Below are positions 35,106 to 45,311 of a stretch of 64,000 nt of DNA, in pieces. The translations under genes and the position numbers were made by a program. Source of the stretch: Clostridia bacterium (GTDB taxonomy: Bacteria; Bacillota; Clostridia; Oscillospirales; Acutalibacteraceae); assembly GCA_017513195.1 (NCBI GenBank), contig JAFXGM010000018.1, positions 1 through 64,000 of the forward strand, read 5' to 3'. Under the pieces are notes generated by a model, which made no database searches, was not told where the DNA came from, and saw only the letters and a program-made list of their open reading frames with translations. Every line of letters starts with the position of its first letter. The stretch's first letter is position 1.

Positions 35106-35957
35106 CTAAATTTCCTCCAAATGAATCGCATCATAAATTTTTTGAGCTGATTCTTCAATAGAAATAACATCTGTTGAAACATTCATACCGCTTTCTTTAA
35201 GGCGATACAACAATTCAGTAGTTTGCGGAACATCAAGTCCAACCTTTTTGAGCAGTCCGATATTACTAAAAATCTCTTTAGGGGTAGAATCTGCAACGAT
35301 TTTGCCGTCATCTAAAACAATTACTCGATCGGCATTTACAGCTTCTTCCATAAAGTGAGTTATTAAAACAATTGTAATATCGTTTTCTTTGTTTAGTTTT
35401 TTTATCGTAGAAATAATTTCTGCCCTTCCCTTTGGATCAAGCATGGCAGTAGGTTCGTCAAGAACGATACAGTCAGGTTTCATTGCAATTATACCTGCAA
35501 TAGCAACACGCTGTTTTTGCCCACCGGATAGTCTGTGTGGTGTAGAATTGCGAAATTCGTACATATCAACAGCTTTTAAAGCTTCGTCTACTTCTTGTCG
35601 AATGATTTCCGGACTATGCCCAAGATTTTCCGGTCCAAAAGCCACATCCTCTTCAACTATAGAGGCTACAAGCTGATTGTCAGGATTTTGAAAGACAAGA
35701 CCAACGCGACGTTTAATTTCAATTTCTAATTCGTCGTTAGATGTAGAAATGCCATCCACTAGCACTTCACCGCTTGTCGGTTTATATAGGCCGTTTAACA
35801 TTTTTGCAAGAGTTGATTTACCCGAACCGTTATGACCTAATATAACGGTAAAACTTCCTCGTTTAATATCAATGCTAAAATCACTTAAAACTATATGTTT
35901 TTCATCGCCATCTTCATATTCAAATGTGATATTTTTTACTTCGATTATATTATCCAT
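35106..35957 (-). CDS. ecfA1: ECF transporter ATPase EcfA1
   Basis: 283 residues. Walker A GHNGSGKST, Q-loop 'VFQNPDNQLV', signature LSGGQKQR, Walker B CIVLDEPT and H-loop 'LITHFMEEA' are complete. The ATG starts on the base after the stop of the methyltransferase gene (TAA-ATG), and no clear ribosome site is visible, so translation is probably coupled. Confidence 0.95.
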   Translation of the reverse strand: MDNIIEVKNITFEYEDGDEKHIVLSDFSIDIKRGSFTVILGHNGSGKSTLAKMLNGLYKPTSGEVLVDGISTSNDELEIEIKRRVGLVFQNPDNQLVASIVEEDVAFGPENLGHSPEIIRQEVDEALKAVDMYEFRNSTPHRLSGGQKQRVAIAGIIAMKPDCIVLDEPTAMLDPKGRAEIISTIKKLNKENDITIVLITHFMEEAVNADRVIVLDDGKIVADSTPKEIFSNIGLLKKVGLDVPQTTELLYRLKESGMNVSTDVISIEESAQKIYDAIHLEEI

Positions 35958-36821
35958 TTATTTCATCCATATCGTAGTATTACCGCAAGGCAATATTACG
36001 TCACGTTTTGTTACTTTAATACCAATTTCTTCGGTAAAAATTGTTCCACTATTTTTAGGAGCAATACAGCTTTTTACCATATAATTTAAAATCGTTGGTG
36101 ATAAACCGCCCGTATATGAGTTCAAGAAGAAAAACAATGGGTCATCACTTAATATCTTACCAACATCGGTGAGCAATTCTGAAAGTTGTTGTTCAAGCTT
36201 CCACACTTCACCGTTAGGTCCTCTACCATACGACGGAGGATCCATTATAATTGCATCATACTTGTTGCCACGCCTAATTTCACGTTTTACAAATTTCATA
36301 CAGTCGTCAACAAGCCATCTAACAGGCCTATCGGCAAGTGCTGATGCAACAGCATTTTCTTTTGCCCAAGATACCATACCTTTTGAGGCATCAACATGCG
36401 TTACACGTGCGCCAGCGTTTAGACACGCAATAGTTGCACCACCGGTATAAGCAAATAAATTAAGCACAGAAACCTCGCGATTTGCTTCTTTAATAAGCTT
36501 TTGAGCAAGTGACCAGTTAACTGCTTGCTCAGGAAAAAGACCTGTATGCTTAAATCCCATAGGTTTTAAACGGAATGTAAGGTCTTCGTAGTTGATGCTC
36601 CAAACGTCAGGAACCTTTTTGAGTGTTTCCCAATAACCGCCGCCACTGTTGGAACGGTGATATATTGCATGCGCTTTATTCCAACGATCATCGCGATGAC
36701 CCTCGCTCCATATTATCTGCGGATCGGGACGGATAAGAATTATATCACCCCAACGTTCTAATCGTTCACCGTTGTCGGCATCAATGAGTTCATAATCATT
36801 AAAATTTTCAAAAGTTCTCAT
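35958..36821 (-). CDS. Class I SAM-dependent methyltransferase, RlmI/RlmK-like
   Basis: 287 residues. The SAM-binding loop 'VLNLFAYTGGATIACL' and the catalytic-type 'MDPPSYGRGPNGE' fit the RlmI/RlmK group of rRNA cytosine or guanine methyltransferases (Methyltrans_SAM family). No PUA domain is present at the N-terminus, so it is a short form. It lies between ruvB (11 bp) and ecfA1. An RNA target is likely from the family, but the exact base is unknown. Confidence 0.8.
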   Translation of the reverse strand: MRTFENFNDYELIDADNGERLERWGDIILIRPDPQIIWSEGHRDDRWNKAHAIYHRSNSGGGYWETLKKVPDVWSINYEDLTFRLKPMGFKHTGLFPEQAVNWSLAQKLIKEANREVSVLNLFAYTGGATIACLNAGARVTHVDASKGMVSWAKENAVASALADRPVRWLVDDCMKFVKREIRRGNKYDAIIMDPPSYGRGPNGEVWKLEQQLSELLTDVGKILSDDPLFFFLNSYTGGLSPTILNYMVKSCIAPKNSGTIFTEEIGIKVTKRDVILPCGNTTIWMK

Positions 36822-36832
36822 TTAAAAATCCT

Positions 36833-37870
36833 TTATAAAAGTGATTGTTGTGTATTGTTATTTTTTATACCAAGATGTTCATAGGCTTGTTGTGTTACGC
36901 ATCTACCACGCGGAGTACGTGTTAAGAAACCAATCTGCATAAGATATGGTTCATATACGTCCTCAATTGTTACAGCTTCCTCACCTACCGCTGCTGCCAA
37001 AGTATCAAGACCTACGGGGCCTCCACTATAATGATTAATAATTGCAGACAGCATCTTGCGGTCAAAGTCATCAAGACCTAATTCATCAATTTCAAAACGA
37101 TTTAAAGCACTTTGTGCAACATTTACATTAATCTCACCATCGAACTCAATTTGCGCAATATCTCTTACACGTTTGAGTAAACGGTTAGCAATTCGTGGTG
37201 TACCGCGTGAACGTGAAGCAATTTCAAGTGCACCATCATTATCAATCGGAATGCCCAAAATACCGGCCGAACGCTTAACAATTTGACCTAATTGTTCGGG
37301 AGTATAAAGTTCGAGTCTAAGCAGTACGCCAAATCTATCACGTAGAGGTGCCGTCAATTGACCGGAACGTGTTGTCGCACCTACAAGAGTAAAGTGTGGC
37401 AAGTCAAGTCTAATTGAACGAGCAGATGGACCTTTTCCCAGAATAATGTCAACAGAAAAGTCTTCCATAGCGGGATATAAAATTTCTTCAACATTACGAG
37501 AAAGTCGATGTATTTCGTCAATGAATAAAACGTCGCCTTCATTAAGTGAGGTTAGAATAGCAACCAAATCACCTTGTTTTTCTATTGCCGGACCGGATGT
37601 TACACGCAAATTTACACCCATTTCTCGTGCAATAATACCCGAAAGCGTTGTTTTACCAAGTCCGGGAGGTCCATATAGCAATACGTGATCTAGCGATTCC
37701 TTACGCTGAAGTGCTGCCTTAATATAAATATTTAAGTTATCTTTTGCTTTATCTTGTCCAATATATTCATCAAGCGACTTAGGACGTAAAGAAAGTTCGG
37801 TATCATCATCGTTTGCACTATATTCGGGAGAAACAATTCGATTTTCAAAATCCATTTCTTGCTCAATCAT
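36833..37870 (-). CDS. ruvB: Holliday junction helicase RuvB
   Basis: 345 residues. AAA+ motifs GPPGLGKTT and 'LFIDEIHRL', sensor 1 'LVGATTRSG', the arginine finger region 'PLRDRFG' and the winged-helix end ('[16 protein letters not shown]') are all present. RuvB pumps DNA through the RuvA tetramer during branch migration. It starts 3 bp after ruvA. Confidence 0.97.
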   Translation of the reverse strand: MIEQEMDFENRIVSPEYSANDDDTELSLRPKSLDEYIGQDKAKDNLNIYIKAALQRKESLDHVLLYGPPGLGKTTLSGIIAREMGVNLRVTSGPAIEKQGDLVAILTSLNEGDVLFIDEIHRLSRNVEEILYPAMEDFSVDIILGKGPSARSIRLDLPHFTLVGATTRSGQLTAPLRDRFGVLLRLELYTPEQLGQIVKRSAGILGIPIDNDGALEIASRSRGTPRIANRLLKRVRDIAQIEFDGEINVNVAQSALNRFEIDELGLDDFDRKMLSAIINHYSGGPVGLDTLAAAVGEEAVTIEDVYEPYLMQIGFLTRTPRGRCVTQQAYEHLGIKNNNTQQSLL

Positions 37871-37873
37871 AAA

Positions 37874-38479
37874 TTACAGCCCCCTTGCAAGTGATTTTAA
37901 TGCTTGTTTAATAAGTTCATTTGTATCAAGTGATTGGTCAAGTCTTCCAACAGCCAATGATGCTTCACTTTGCGTATATCCAAGTGATACCAAGGCTTCA
38001 ATCGCTTCTTTTGAAGAACTGTTTGCGGTTGCATTGCCAACAGACTTAACATCAATAGATGCATCTCCCAATGATACGCTGCCAACCTTGTCTTTCAGTT
38101 CCAAAACTATACGTTGAGCAAGCTTGATACCAACGCCCGATGCTGCAGTTAAGGACTTTGCGTCACCACTGGCAATATATAACATTATTTTGTCTGCTGT
38201 GAATTCTGAAAGTATTGCAAGACCAATTTTAGAACCAACACCACTAACTGATGTTATAAGTTTGAACACTTCAAGCTCGCTATTGTCAGAAAATCCATAA
38301 AGATCAAGTGCATCTTCACGAACAACAAGATATGTATATAAAAATACATTATCGCCAATATTACCAACTGTAGAATGTGTGTGTTGAGTAACAAAGCATT
38401 TAATTCCTACGCCGCCACATTCAACAACAACATAATTTAGTTCTTTAATAATTAGTTTACCGTTTAGAGTAGCAATCAT
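37874..38479 (-). CDS. ruvA: Holliday junction protein RuvA
   Basis: 201 residues. OB fold at the start ('GNIGDNVFLYTYLVVREDAL'), two helix-hairpin-helix motifs ('SVSGVGSKIGLAIL' and 'AASGVGIKLAQRIV') and the C-terminal RuvB-binding domain ('EALVSLGYTQSEA') are present. The ATG shares one base with the ruvC stop (TAATG). Confidence 0.97.
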   Translation of the reverse strand: MIATLNGKLIIKELNYVVVECGGVGIKCFVTQHTHSTVGNIGDNVFLYTYLVVREDALDLYGFSDNSELEVFKLITSVSGVGSKIGLAILSEFTADKIMLYIASGDAKSLTAASGVGIKLAQRIVLELKDKVGSVSLGDASIDVKSVGNATANSSSKEAIEALVSLGYTQSEASLAVGRLDQSLDTNELIKQALKSLARGL

Positions 38480-38979
38480 TATTTTACTCCTTTAAATTTA
38501 TTGTACAAACAGCCTGAACAATGGCCGTGACAAATAGCAAGTGCTAATGCATCGGCAGTATCATCGGGCTTGGGCACAGAATTAAGCTGTAATAGAGTTT
38601 TTACCATCTCCATAACCTGATGTTTTTCGGCTCTTCCGTAACCTGTTATTGACTGTTTAACCTGTAATGGTGTATACTCGTATATATCAACGTTAGATTT
38701 TCTTGCGGAAAGTAAAATGACACCTCTTGCTTGCGCTACATCAATAGCTGTTGTAGTATTGGTATTAAAATATAATTTCTCAATAGAAAGACAATCAGGT
38801 TTGTAATTATTTATAAGGGTTTGCATATCACTATAAATATCACAAAGCCTGTCGGGAAATAATTTATCAGGTGATGTTGTTATTGCACCATACGCAACGG
38901 TTTTAAAATGAAAATTGTCATATTCAATTATTCCATATCCAATGGTCGCATAGCCCGGATCAATACCTAGAATACGCAC
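38479..38979 (-). CDS. ruvC: Holliday junction resolvase RuvC
   Basis: 166 residues from GTG 38979, chosen because GGAGG lies eight bases upstream; the longer TTG start at 38994 would include that site. The four acidic active-site residues are seen in 'GIDPGYATIGYG', 'SIEKLYF' and 'PDDTADALALAICH'. RuvC cuts Holliday junctions. It is the first gene of the long leftward run and has its own promoter. Confidence 0.95.
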   Translation of the reverse strand: MRILGIDPGYATIGYGIIEYDNFHFKTVAYGAITTSPDKLFPDRLCDIYSDMQTLINNYKPDCLSIEKLYFNTNTTTAIDVAQARGVILLSARKSNVDIYEYTPLQVKQSITGYGRAEKHQVMEMVKTLLQLNSVPKPDDTADALALAICHGHCSGCLYNKFKGVK

Positions 38980-39029
38980 AATTTTCACCTCCAAAGATAT
39001 AACAGGTATACTACCCCAATATTTATTTT

Positions 39030-39058
39030 ATTATATCACAGTATTATAAATAGAGCAA
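39030..39058 (-). promoter_or_regulatory. Promoter of the ruvC-led gene run
   Basis: On the minus strand TTGCTC, a 17-bp spacer and TATAAT. The -10 box lies 51 bp before the ruvC start. Gaps between the next 12 genes are short or absent, so one transcript could reach the SDR gene. Confidence 0.7.
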
Positions 39059-39158
39059 CCTATTTTTTGATAATTAATAAAGTTTTTATTTTATTAACAT
39101 TTACCATAAATTTGCAGTTTATAATAGATTATAAGCAACATTTCCAAGGAGTGTTTTT

Positions 39159-42100
39159 ATGCTAAAATTAAGTAAAATTACGAAAAATTATGACATGGGA
39201 GATAATCAGGTTAACGCGCTTAAAGGAATAGATATCGACTTTAGAAGCAATGAATTTGTATCTATACTCGGACCTTCCGGTTGTGGTAAAACTACCCTTC
39301 TTAATATCATTGGCGGGCTTGATAGATACACCGACGGTGATCTTGTCATTTCGGGTCGTTCAACAAAAGAATATAATGATTCTGATTGGGACGCATATCG
39401 CAATCATTCAATAGGTTTTGTTTTTCAAAGTTATAACCTTATTCCCCATCAAACTGTTTTGCAAAACGTTGAGTTGGCTCTGACCTTATCAGGTGTATCT
39501 AAATCAGAAAGACGTGCGAGAGCCAAAAAGGTTTTACAAGATGTTGGTCTTGGCGACCAGCTTAACAAAAAACCCGGTGAAATGTCCGGCGGACAAATGC
39601 AACGTGTTGCTATTGCCCGTGCACTTGTTAATAATCCTGATATTATTTTAGCAGACGAACCGACAGGCGCTCTTGATACCGAAACCAGCGTTCAGATTAT
39701 GGATATTCTTAAAGAAATATCAAAAGAAAAACTGATAATTATGGTAACCCACAATCCTGAGCTTGCCGAAAAATATTCTACAAGAGTTATTAACATGCTT
39801 GATGGTCTGATTACTGCTGATTCAAGGCCATTAACAAGTGTAGAATTAGAAAATGAAAATGCACTTAACAACAAACGTAATGAAAGTGCCAAAAAAACCA
39901 AAAAACCTTCGATGTCATTAAGAACATCCTTTATGTTGTCATTAAAAAATCTCATAACCAAAAAAGGTAGAACAATACTCACATCTTTTGCCGGTTCAAT
40001 CGGTATAATCGGTATTGCGCTTATTTTGGCAGTATCACAGGGCATGACCACATATATAGACGCCGTGCAAGAAAGCACACTTTCGGTGTACCCTCTCACT
40101 CTAGAAGCATCAACCGTTGATATGACAACGCTGATGAATGCGTTTATGAATATTACTTCAGATGACAGTATTCATCCTAACGATGCCGTTTATGAGAAAG
40201 CGTCGTTATATAAAATGATAGACGCAATGAACAGTATTGAGGAAAACAAAAATGATTTAAAGGCTTTTAAGACACATATCGAAAATGAGCTTGCTAAAAA
40301 AGAAGGTCAACTATCAACTGCCGTAAACGGTGTTCAGTACACGTATAATCTTGATATGCAGGTTTATACAGAAAACGTTGATGGCAAAATAATTCACTCT
40401 AATCTTGAGAAAATTTTAGGTGAATTAATGCAAAAATACATTGGTATTGATATGTCATCTATGCAGACACTTCAACAAATGACACCAATGTCTTCGATGT
40501 CGTCTTCGTCAGCAATGGGCGCAACCTTATGGCAGGAATTACTTCCAGGCGATGATGGAGCCAAAATAAACGATTTGCTTTACGAACAATATGATGTTGT
40601 CTATGGTTCATGGCCAAACGGACACGATGAAATTGTTTTGGTTCTTGATGAAAACAATGAAATCGACGATTTAGTTTTGTATGCTTTAGGTCTTATACCT
40701 TCAGAAGATATAGATATGCTTTCGAATGCGGCGGTTAACGGTACAAAACTTGAAGAAAAAGAAGATCGCAAATGGTCGTACGAAGAAATTTGTAAAACAC
40801 AATACAAAGTTATCTTAAACTCTAATTGTTATCGATATGACGAAACAACCGGAAACTATATTGATTTACGCGATAGTGACGCCGGTTTACGCTATTTATA
40901 CGACAATGCACTTGCTCTTAAAGTAACAGGTATAATTAAACCTAATCCTGACGCTGATGCTACCATGCTTAAAGGCAAAATTGCTTACACAAACGATTTA
41001 ACAAAATTTGTTATTGAAAAAGCCGATGATAGTGACGTTGTAAAAGCACAACTTAATTCCCCTAACATTGATATTCTTTCGGGCCTTCCGTTCGAAAGTA
41101 CAACAAGCACACTTACTGATATAGAAAAAGAAAAATCATTCCGTGAATATATTGATTCACTTAACGATGCAGAAAAAGCAACAGCATATATTGATATTAA
41201 ATCAATTCCATCTGCTGAATTTGTAAACGAACAAATTAACAATACTTTTGCTTCAATGACACGAGCAGATATGGAAAAAATGATGCTTGAAGGCATTACA
41301 GACGAGGTAAATATTTCTGTTGAAGAAATTACGGAATATTTAGCTGCAATGAGTGATGAAGAATTCAATGAGATGTTTACCGGACTTTTAACCGAAAGAA
41401 TTAAGGAAAGTTATGCAAACAATGTAAAAAATCAATTTTCTTCAATGAATCCACAGCAGATACTATTTGCGCTTAATTCTGAATTACCAAACTATACAAC
41501 AGAACAATGCGCTATATATTATGATGAAGTTATTGATTTTTCTGAAAGTAGTTACGAACAAAACCTAATTGATATGGGTTGTGTTTCACTTGATGACCCT
41601 GCAACTATTAACATATATGCTTCCAGCTTTGAAAACAAAGACGTAATTGTTGCGGCAATTGATGATTATAATAACAATGTTGAAGAATTAAAACAAATAA
41701 AATATACTGACTATTTGGGTATAATGATGTCTTCAATTACTACAATAATTAATGCTATAACCTATGTTTTGGTTGCATTTGTTGCCATATCTTTAGTTGT
41801 ATCATCAATAATGATTGGTGTTATTACATTGATTTCTGTTCAAGAACGAACCAAAGAAATTGGTATTTTACGTGCTATTGGTGCATCAAAGCGAAATGTA
41901 TCCAGCCTATTTAATGCAGAAACAGTTATAGTAGGTTTTACATCGGGATTACTTGGTGTACTAATTACGTATTTGCTTACTATTCCGATAAATTTAATAT
42001 TAAACGCAATTACAGGAATCGCAAATTTAGACGCAATTTTACCAATAAAACCTGCGATATTCCTTGTTGTAATTAGTGTGCTTTTGACCCTAATTGCAGG

Positions 42101-42161
42101 CGTTATTCCATCACGCAGTGCTGCTAAAAAAGACCCTGTTACCGCACTTAGAAGTGAATAA
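39159..42161 (+). CDS. ABC transporter, fused ATPase and FtsX/MacB-type permease
   Basis: 1000 residues. Residues ~1-225 are a LolD/MacB-type ATPase: [10 protein letters not shown]-loop '[10 protein letters not shown]', signature MSGGQMQR, Walker B '[12 protein letters not shown]'. After a linker, a first membrane helix lies near 272-295. A large extracytoplasmic domain of about 560 residues follows, then three helices near 855-880, 910-935 and 955-985, with the FtsX-type end '[20 protein letters not shown]'. This is the MacB-like mechanotransmission class, used for peptide or lipid export or for envelope signalling. There is no adaptor gene nearby, as expected in a Gram-positive. AAGGAG precedes the ATG, and it is divergent from ruvC. 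Confidence 0.9.
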   Translation: MLKLSKITKNYDMGDNQVNALKGIDIDFRSNEFVSILGPSGCGKTTLLNIIGGLDRYTDGDLVISGRSTKEYNDSDWDAYRNHSIGFVFQSYNLIPHQTVLQNVELALTLSGVSKSERRARAKKVLQDVGLGDQLNKKPGEMSGGQMQRVAIARALVNNPDIILADEPTGALDTETSVQIMDILKEISKEKLIIMVTHNPELAEKYSTRVINMLDGLITADSRPLTSVELENENALNNKRNESAKKTKKPSMSLRTSFMLSLKNLITKKGRTILTSFAGSIGIIGIALILAVSQGMTTYIDAVQESTLSVYPLTLEASTVDMTTLMNAFMNITSDDSIHPNDAVYEKASLYKMIDAMNSIEENKNDLKAFKTHIENELAKKEGQLSTAVNGVQYTYNLDMQVYTENVDGKIIHSNLEKILGELMQKYIGIDMSSMQTLQQMTPMSSMSSSSAMGATLWQELLPGDDGAKINDLLYEQYDVVYGSWPNGHDEIVLVLDENNEIDDLVLYALGLIPSEDIDMLSNAAVNGTKLEEKEDRKWSYEEICKTQYKVILNSNCYRYDETTGNYIDLRDSDAGLRYLYDNALALKVTGIIKPNPDADATMLKGKIAYTNDLTKFVIEKADDSDVVKAQLNSPNIDILSGLPFESTTSTLTDIEKEKSFREYIDSLNDAEKATAYIDIKSIPSAEFVNEQINNTFASMTRADMEKMMLEGITDEVNISVEEITEYLAAMSDEEFNEMFTGLLTERIKESYANNVKNQFSSMNPQQILFALNSELPNYTTEQCAIYYDEVIDFSESSYEQNLIDMGCVSLDDPATINIYASSFENKDVIVAAIDDYNNNVEELKQIKYTDYLGIMMSSITTIINAITYVLVAFVAISLVVSSIMIGVITLISVQERTKEIGILRAIGASKRNVSSLFNAETVIVGFTSGLLGVLITYLLTIPINLILNAITGIANLDAILPIKPAIFLVVISVLLTLIAGVIPSRSAAKKDPVTALRSE

Positions 42162-42167
42162 ATTTAA

Positions 42168-42200
42168 AGGTGACTATGCTTTGCGTAGTCACCTTTTTTA
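42168..42200 (+). terminator. Terminator of the ABC transporter gene
   Basis: AAAGGTGACTATGC pairs with GCGTAGTCACCTTT (one T-G pair) and is followed by T residues. Confidence 0.88.
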
Positions 42201-42209
42201 TAAAAAGAA

Positions 42210-42235
42210 AAAGCCGATGAAATTTCATCGGCTTT
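42210..42235 (-). terminator. Terminator of the rpsF-ssb-rpsR operon
   Basis: AAAGCCGATGA and TCATCGGCTTT with loop AATT; on the minus strand it runs into a T-rich tract. It lies 8 bp past rpsR. Confidence 0.9.
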
Positions 42236-42242
42236 AAAATTA

Positions 42243-42482
42243 TTAGTCGTTGCTGTAAGGAAGCAAAGCAATCTGACGTGCGCGCTTGATAGCTGTTGTC
42301 AATTCACGCTGATGCTTAGCACAAGTACCGGTTGTTCTGCGTGGCAAAATCTTTGCACGTTCAGAAACGTACTTGCGAAGACGTGCTACATCCTTATAAT
42401 CAATAGCTTCTACACGGTCAGCACAAAAATGACAAACCTTTTTGCGTGGCTTTCTGTGAAGCGGTTTATCCATCTTTTCCAT
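42243..42482 (-). CDS. rpsR: 30S ribosomal protein S18
   Basis: 79 residues with the classic S18 core ('[18 protein letters not shown]', '[19 protein letters not shown]'). The N-terminal CHFC and a later cysteine fit the zinc-binding (C+) form of S18. It binds the 30S platform together with S6. Third gene of the conserved rpsF-ssb-rpsR operon. Confidence 0.98.
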   Translation of the reverse strand: MEKMDKPLHRKPRKKVCHFCADRVEAIDYKDVARLRKYVSERAKILPRRTTGTCAKHQRELTTAIKRARQIALLPYSND

Positions 42483-42507
42483 TGAAAAGTTCCTCCTTTA
42501 ATTAAAA

Positions 42508-42921
42508 TTAGAAGGGCAAATCATCATCCATACCACCGATTTCAGCAAAATCACTTGCATCGGCATTGCTGTAAGACGCTGGTTCGTTAGTTGCTGCACC
42601 ATCACGCTTTGATTCTACAAACTGTGCGTTGTTAACAACAACTTCGAATATTGTACGGTTATTACCGTTTTTATCCTGATATCTACGAGTCTGAATTGAA
42701 CCCTCAATACCGATAAGGCTGCCCTTTTTGAAATATTTGGTGATAAATTCAGCGCGCTGACGCCAAGCAACAATGTTGATAAAGTCAGTTTGCTGTTCTT
42801 CACCTGCACGATAGTTACGGTTTACAGCAATGGAAAACGTTGTAACGGGTATGCCGTTAGTTGTTGTTTTAAGTTCTGGATCTGCTGTGAGACGTCCTGT
42901 TAAAACTACAAGATTAAACAT
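42508..42921 (-). CDS. ssb: Single-stranded DNA-binding protein
   Basis: 137 residues. OB fold ('LVVLTGRLTADPELK', 'FINIVAWRQRAEFI', 'GIEGSIQTRRYQDKNG'), then a short flexible linker and the acidic tip DDDLPF that docks repair and replication proteins, RecO among them. It is encoded between the two ribosomal genes, as usual in Bacillota. Confidence 0.98.
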   Translation of the reverse strand: MFNLVVLTGRLTADPELKTTTNGIPVTTFSIAVNRNYRAGEEQQTDFINIVAWRQRAEFITKYFKKGSLIGIEGSIQTRRYQDKNGNNRTIFEVVVNNAQFVESKRDGAATNEPASYSNADASDFAEIGGMDDDLPF

Positions 42922-42936
42922 TTTTAAATTCCTCCA

Positions 42937-43218
42937 TTACTTTCTAATTACCATAATGCGAAGAATGCCTTCGGTAATACCTGCAATACGTTCAAGCTCT
43001 GCAGGTAGAGCTGGTTCACTGGTCATAGTTGTGAAGATGTAATAACCTTCAGTTTCGTCGTTGATTGGGTATGCAAGTCTGCGTTTACCCCATTCGTCAA
43101 CATTTTCGACCGTGCCATTTTTTGCTATAAGGTCATTAAACTTTTCTTTGAGAGCGTTAACAGCTTCATCACCGTTTGCTACAGAAAGAACAAGAGCTAC
43201 CTCATACTTGTTGGTCAT
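42937..43218 (-). CDS. rpsF: 30S ribosomal protein S6
   Basis: 93 residues: 'YEVALVLSVANGDEAV', 'EWGKRRLAYPINDETEGYY' and 'ERIAGITEGILRIMVIRK' are the S6 ferredoxin-like fold. GAAGGAGG lies upstream of the ATG. First gene of the operon, behind a structured leader. Confidence 0.98.
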   Translation of the reverse strand: MTNKYEVALVLSVANGDEAVNALKEKFNDLIAKNGTVENVDEWGKRRLAYPINDETEGYYIFTTMTSEPALPAELERIAGITEGILRIMVIRK

Positions 43219-43239
43219 TTCGTTGCACCTCCTTCTGGT

Positions 43240-43302
43240 CTAATGGCTCCGCATACTTATACGGGGCAAGGAGCTAAATTTGAGCAATAAACTCAATTAG
43301 CG
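43240..43302 (-). promoter_or_regulatory. Candidate S6:S18 autoregulatory leader
   Basis: Two stems lie between the promoter and rpsF. The first is GCTAA/TTAGC with TTGAG/CTCAA above it (43273-43301). The second is GCTCC/GGAGC (43246-43274), holding an inner CCG...CGG. In other bacteria the S6:S18 complex binds a CCG-bearing hairpin in this leader to repress the operon. The match to that motif is by eye only. Confidence 0.5.
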
Positions 43303-43308
43303 TCTAAC

Positions 43309-43336
43309 ATTATAACACAAAAATTCAATTTGTCAA
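43309..43336 (-). promoter_or_regulatory. Promoter of rpsF-ssb-rpsR
   Basis: On the minus strand TTGACA, a 16-bp spacer and TATAAT. The position leaves a leader of about 85 nt. Confidence 0.85.
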
Positions 43337-43425
43337 CTTTTTTATTTTTTTATGTAAATTTCATTGATTTTTATTAGCATATATAATATAATTAACGCGA
43401 AAAAGCGAAAAGGAGAATTTGATTT

Positions 43426-44190
43426 ATGCTACTTGCGATTGACATAGGCAATACAAATATCACCCTTGGTGCATATGATAATGATGTTTTGTGCTTCACT
43501 GCGCGTCTTGCAACTGTACACGGTACCACATCTGACCAGTATGCTGTAGAGATTAAAAACATATTAGAATTACACGGTTTAAATCACGCTCGTATTGAAG
43601 ACTGTATTGTATCATCCGTTGTTCCATCGGTCGGAAGTGCGATATGTAACGCTGTATCATTATTGTGTGATATTGTACCGTTAGAACTTGGTCCCGGTGT
43701 TAAAACCGGTCTTAATATTAAAATAGACAATCCTGCACAGTTAGGTGCAGACTTAGTTGCGGGTGCTGTTGGTGCAATTAGTGAATATACCCTTCCCTGT
43801 GTTGTAATTGATATGGGCACTGCTTCAACAATAAGTGTAATTGACAAAAACGGTGCATATTTAGGTGGTGTCATTTCGGCAGGTGTTCGTCTAACGCTTA
43901 AAGCACTTACAGAAAACACTGCACAACTACCATCAATTGATATTACTGCTCCTAAATCGGTTATTAGCACAAATACCGTTGACTGTATGCGCTCGGGTCT
44001 TATTTATGGCACAGCGGCTATGATTGACGGTTTGCTTGATAGAATCATTGACGAACTTGGTGAAATTCCTACTGTTGTAGCCACAGGTGGATTGTCAAAA
44101 GACATAATAATTCACTGTAAAAATGAAATAATCTATAATGCAAATCTATTACTTGATGGTTTGCGCGAAATATATGAAAAGAATAGATAA
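43426..44190 (+). CDS. coaX: Type III pantothenate kinase
   Basis: 254 residues. ASKHA-fold motifs: 'AIDIGNTNITLG' at the start, 'LGADLVAGAVGA', 'VVIDMGTASTISVID' and 'GGVISAGVRL'. CoaX phosphorylates pantothenate, the first step of coenzyme A synthesis, and is not inhibited by CoA. AAAGGAG precedes the ATG. Two esterase genes and an ECF S component follow on the same strand with short gaps. Confidence 0.96.
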   Translation: MLLAIDIGNTNITLGAYDNDVLCFTARLATVHGTTSDQYAVEIKNILELHGLNHARIEDCIVSSVVPSVGSAICNAVSLLCDIVPLELGPGVKTGLNIKIDNPAQLGADLVAGAVGAISEYTLPCVVIDMGTASTISVIDKNGAYLGGVISAGVRLTLKALTENTAQLPSIDITAPKSVISTNTVDCMRSGLIYGTAAMIDGLLDRIIDELGEIPTVVATGGLSKDIIIHCKNEIIYNANLLLDGLREIYEKNR

Positions 44191-44204
44191 ATCGAGGTAT
44201 TATT

Positions 44205-45296
44205 ATGCTAAAACAAGAACTTCAAAAAAGAAATCTTCCAGAACTTAAATCACGTGAAGAAATGGTTGAGATTATGCAGCGTGAAGTGTATGGTTATCTT
44301 CCAAAAAACAACTTCACTTGGTCGGTTTCCGAACCAAAAAATATTGAGATTCGTTATGATAAGGGCAATGTAATTCATTCTAGTGTTGACTTTACACTTA
44401 CTAATGAGTACGGTAGTCATACCTTCCCTGTTCATCGACTTTTACATCAAGACGGTAAAAAACGTCCCGTTATTCTTTGTATTAACATAGATAAGCGTGT
44501 GCCGGACAAATATCTACCTATCGAAGAAATTACCGAACAAGAATTTGACATTATTACATATTGCTATACCGACATAACAAGTGATAATGGTGACTTTACA
44601 ACTGGTATTGCGCCACTTGTTTTTCCAAACGGCAGAACAAACGATACCGATTGCGGCAAAATTGGTCTTTGGGCATTTGCAAATATGCGTGTTCTCGATT
44701 ATGTTCTTACCCTTTCTAACACCGACCAAAAAAACATTGCAATACTTGGTCACTCACGCCTAGGTAAAACTGCACTATATACCGGTATGATGGACGAGCG
44801 TTTTACTTTTGTATTCTCAAATAACGCCGGTTGTGCAGGTGATGCAATTGCCCGTGGCGGCTCGGGTCTTCCTGATGCTGACGGCAATTTTGCTGTTGAA
44901 AAAGAATATCGTGGTGAAACTATTGAAGTAATCACACGCGTATTTCCATATTGGTTCTGTGCTAATTATAAAAACTATGCCGAGCAAGGCTTTGGCACCG
45001 ATTTTGACCAACACTTTATTGTCGGCAGCATTGCACCTCGCAATGTTTGCGTAAACGCGGCAGAGCTTGATTATTGGGCAGATCAAAAAAGCGAGCAACT
45101 CTGTTGTTTAGCTGCTAGTGAAGCTTGGGAAAAGCTTGGTCTTGACGGTATCGAAGATTGTGACCATTACCTTACACCCGGTGAAAGACTTCTTAATGGT
45201 AACGTTGGCTTCTTTATGGCACCTACCAAACATTTCTTGTCTCGTCATGCTTGGAATAATTATATGGAGTTTATGCGTAGACATTTGAATAAATAA
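44205..45296 (+). CDS. CE15-like alpha/beta-hydrolase, copy 1
   Basis: 363 residues without signal peptide. The nucleophile elbow GHSRLGKTAL lies near residue 184, and the likely catalytic His is in 'KHFLSRHAW' near 350. 'GLWAFANMRVLDYVL' before the elbow is typical of the CE15 (glucuronoyl esterase)/acetylxylan-esterase-like group. Secreted CE15 enzymes split lignin-glucuronoxylan esters; a cytoplasmic form would act on imported oligosaccharide esters. It starts 14 bp after coaX. Copy 2 follows directly and is clearly paralogous over its full length. Confidence 0.78.
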   Translation: MLKQELQKRNLPELKSREEMVEIMQREVYGYLPKNNFTWSVSEPKNIEIRYDKGNVIHSSVDFTLTNEYGSHTFPVHRLLHQDGKKRPVILCINIDKRVPDKYLPIEEITEQEFDIITYCYTDITSDNGDFTTGIAPLVFPNGRTNDTDCGKIGLWAFANMRVLDYVLTLSNTDQKNIAILGHSRLGKTALYTGMMDERFTFVFSNNAGCAGDAIARGGSGLPDADGNFAVEKEYRGETIEVITRVFPYWFCANYKNYAEQGFGTDFDQHFIVGSIAPRNVCVNAAELDYWADQKSEQLCCLAASEAWEKLGLDGIEDCDHYLTPGERLLNGNVGFFMAPTKHFLSRHAWNNYMEFMRRHLNK

Positions 45297-45311
45297 TTGG
45301 AGGAAATTCTT

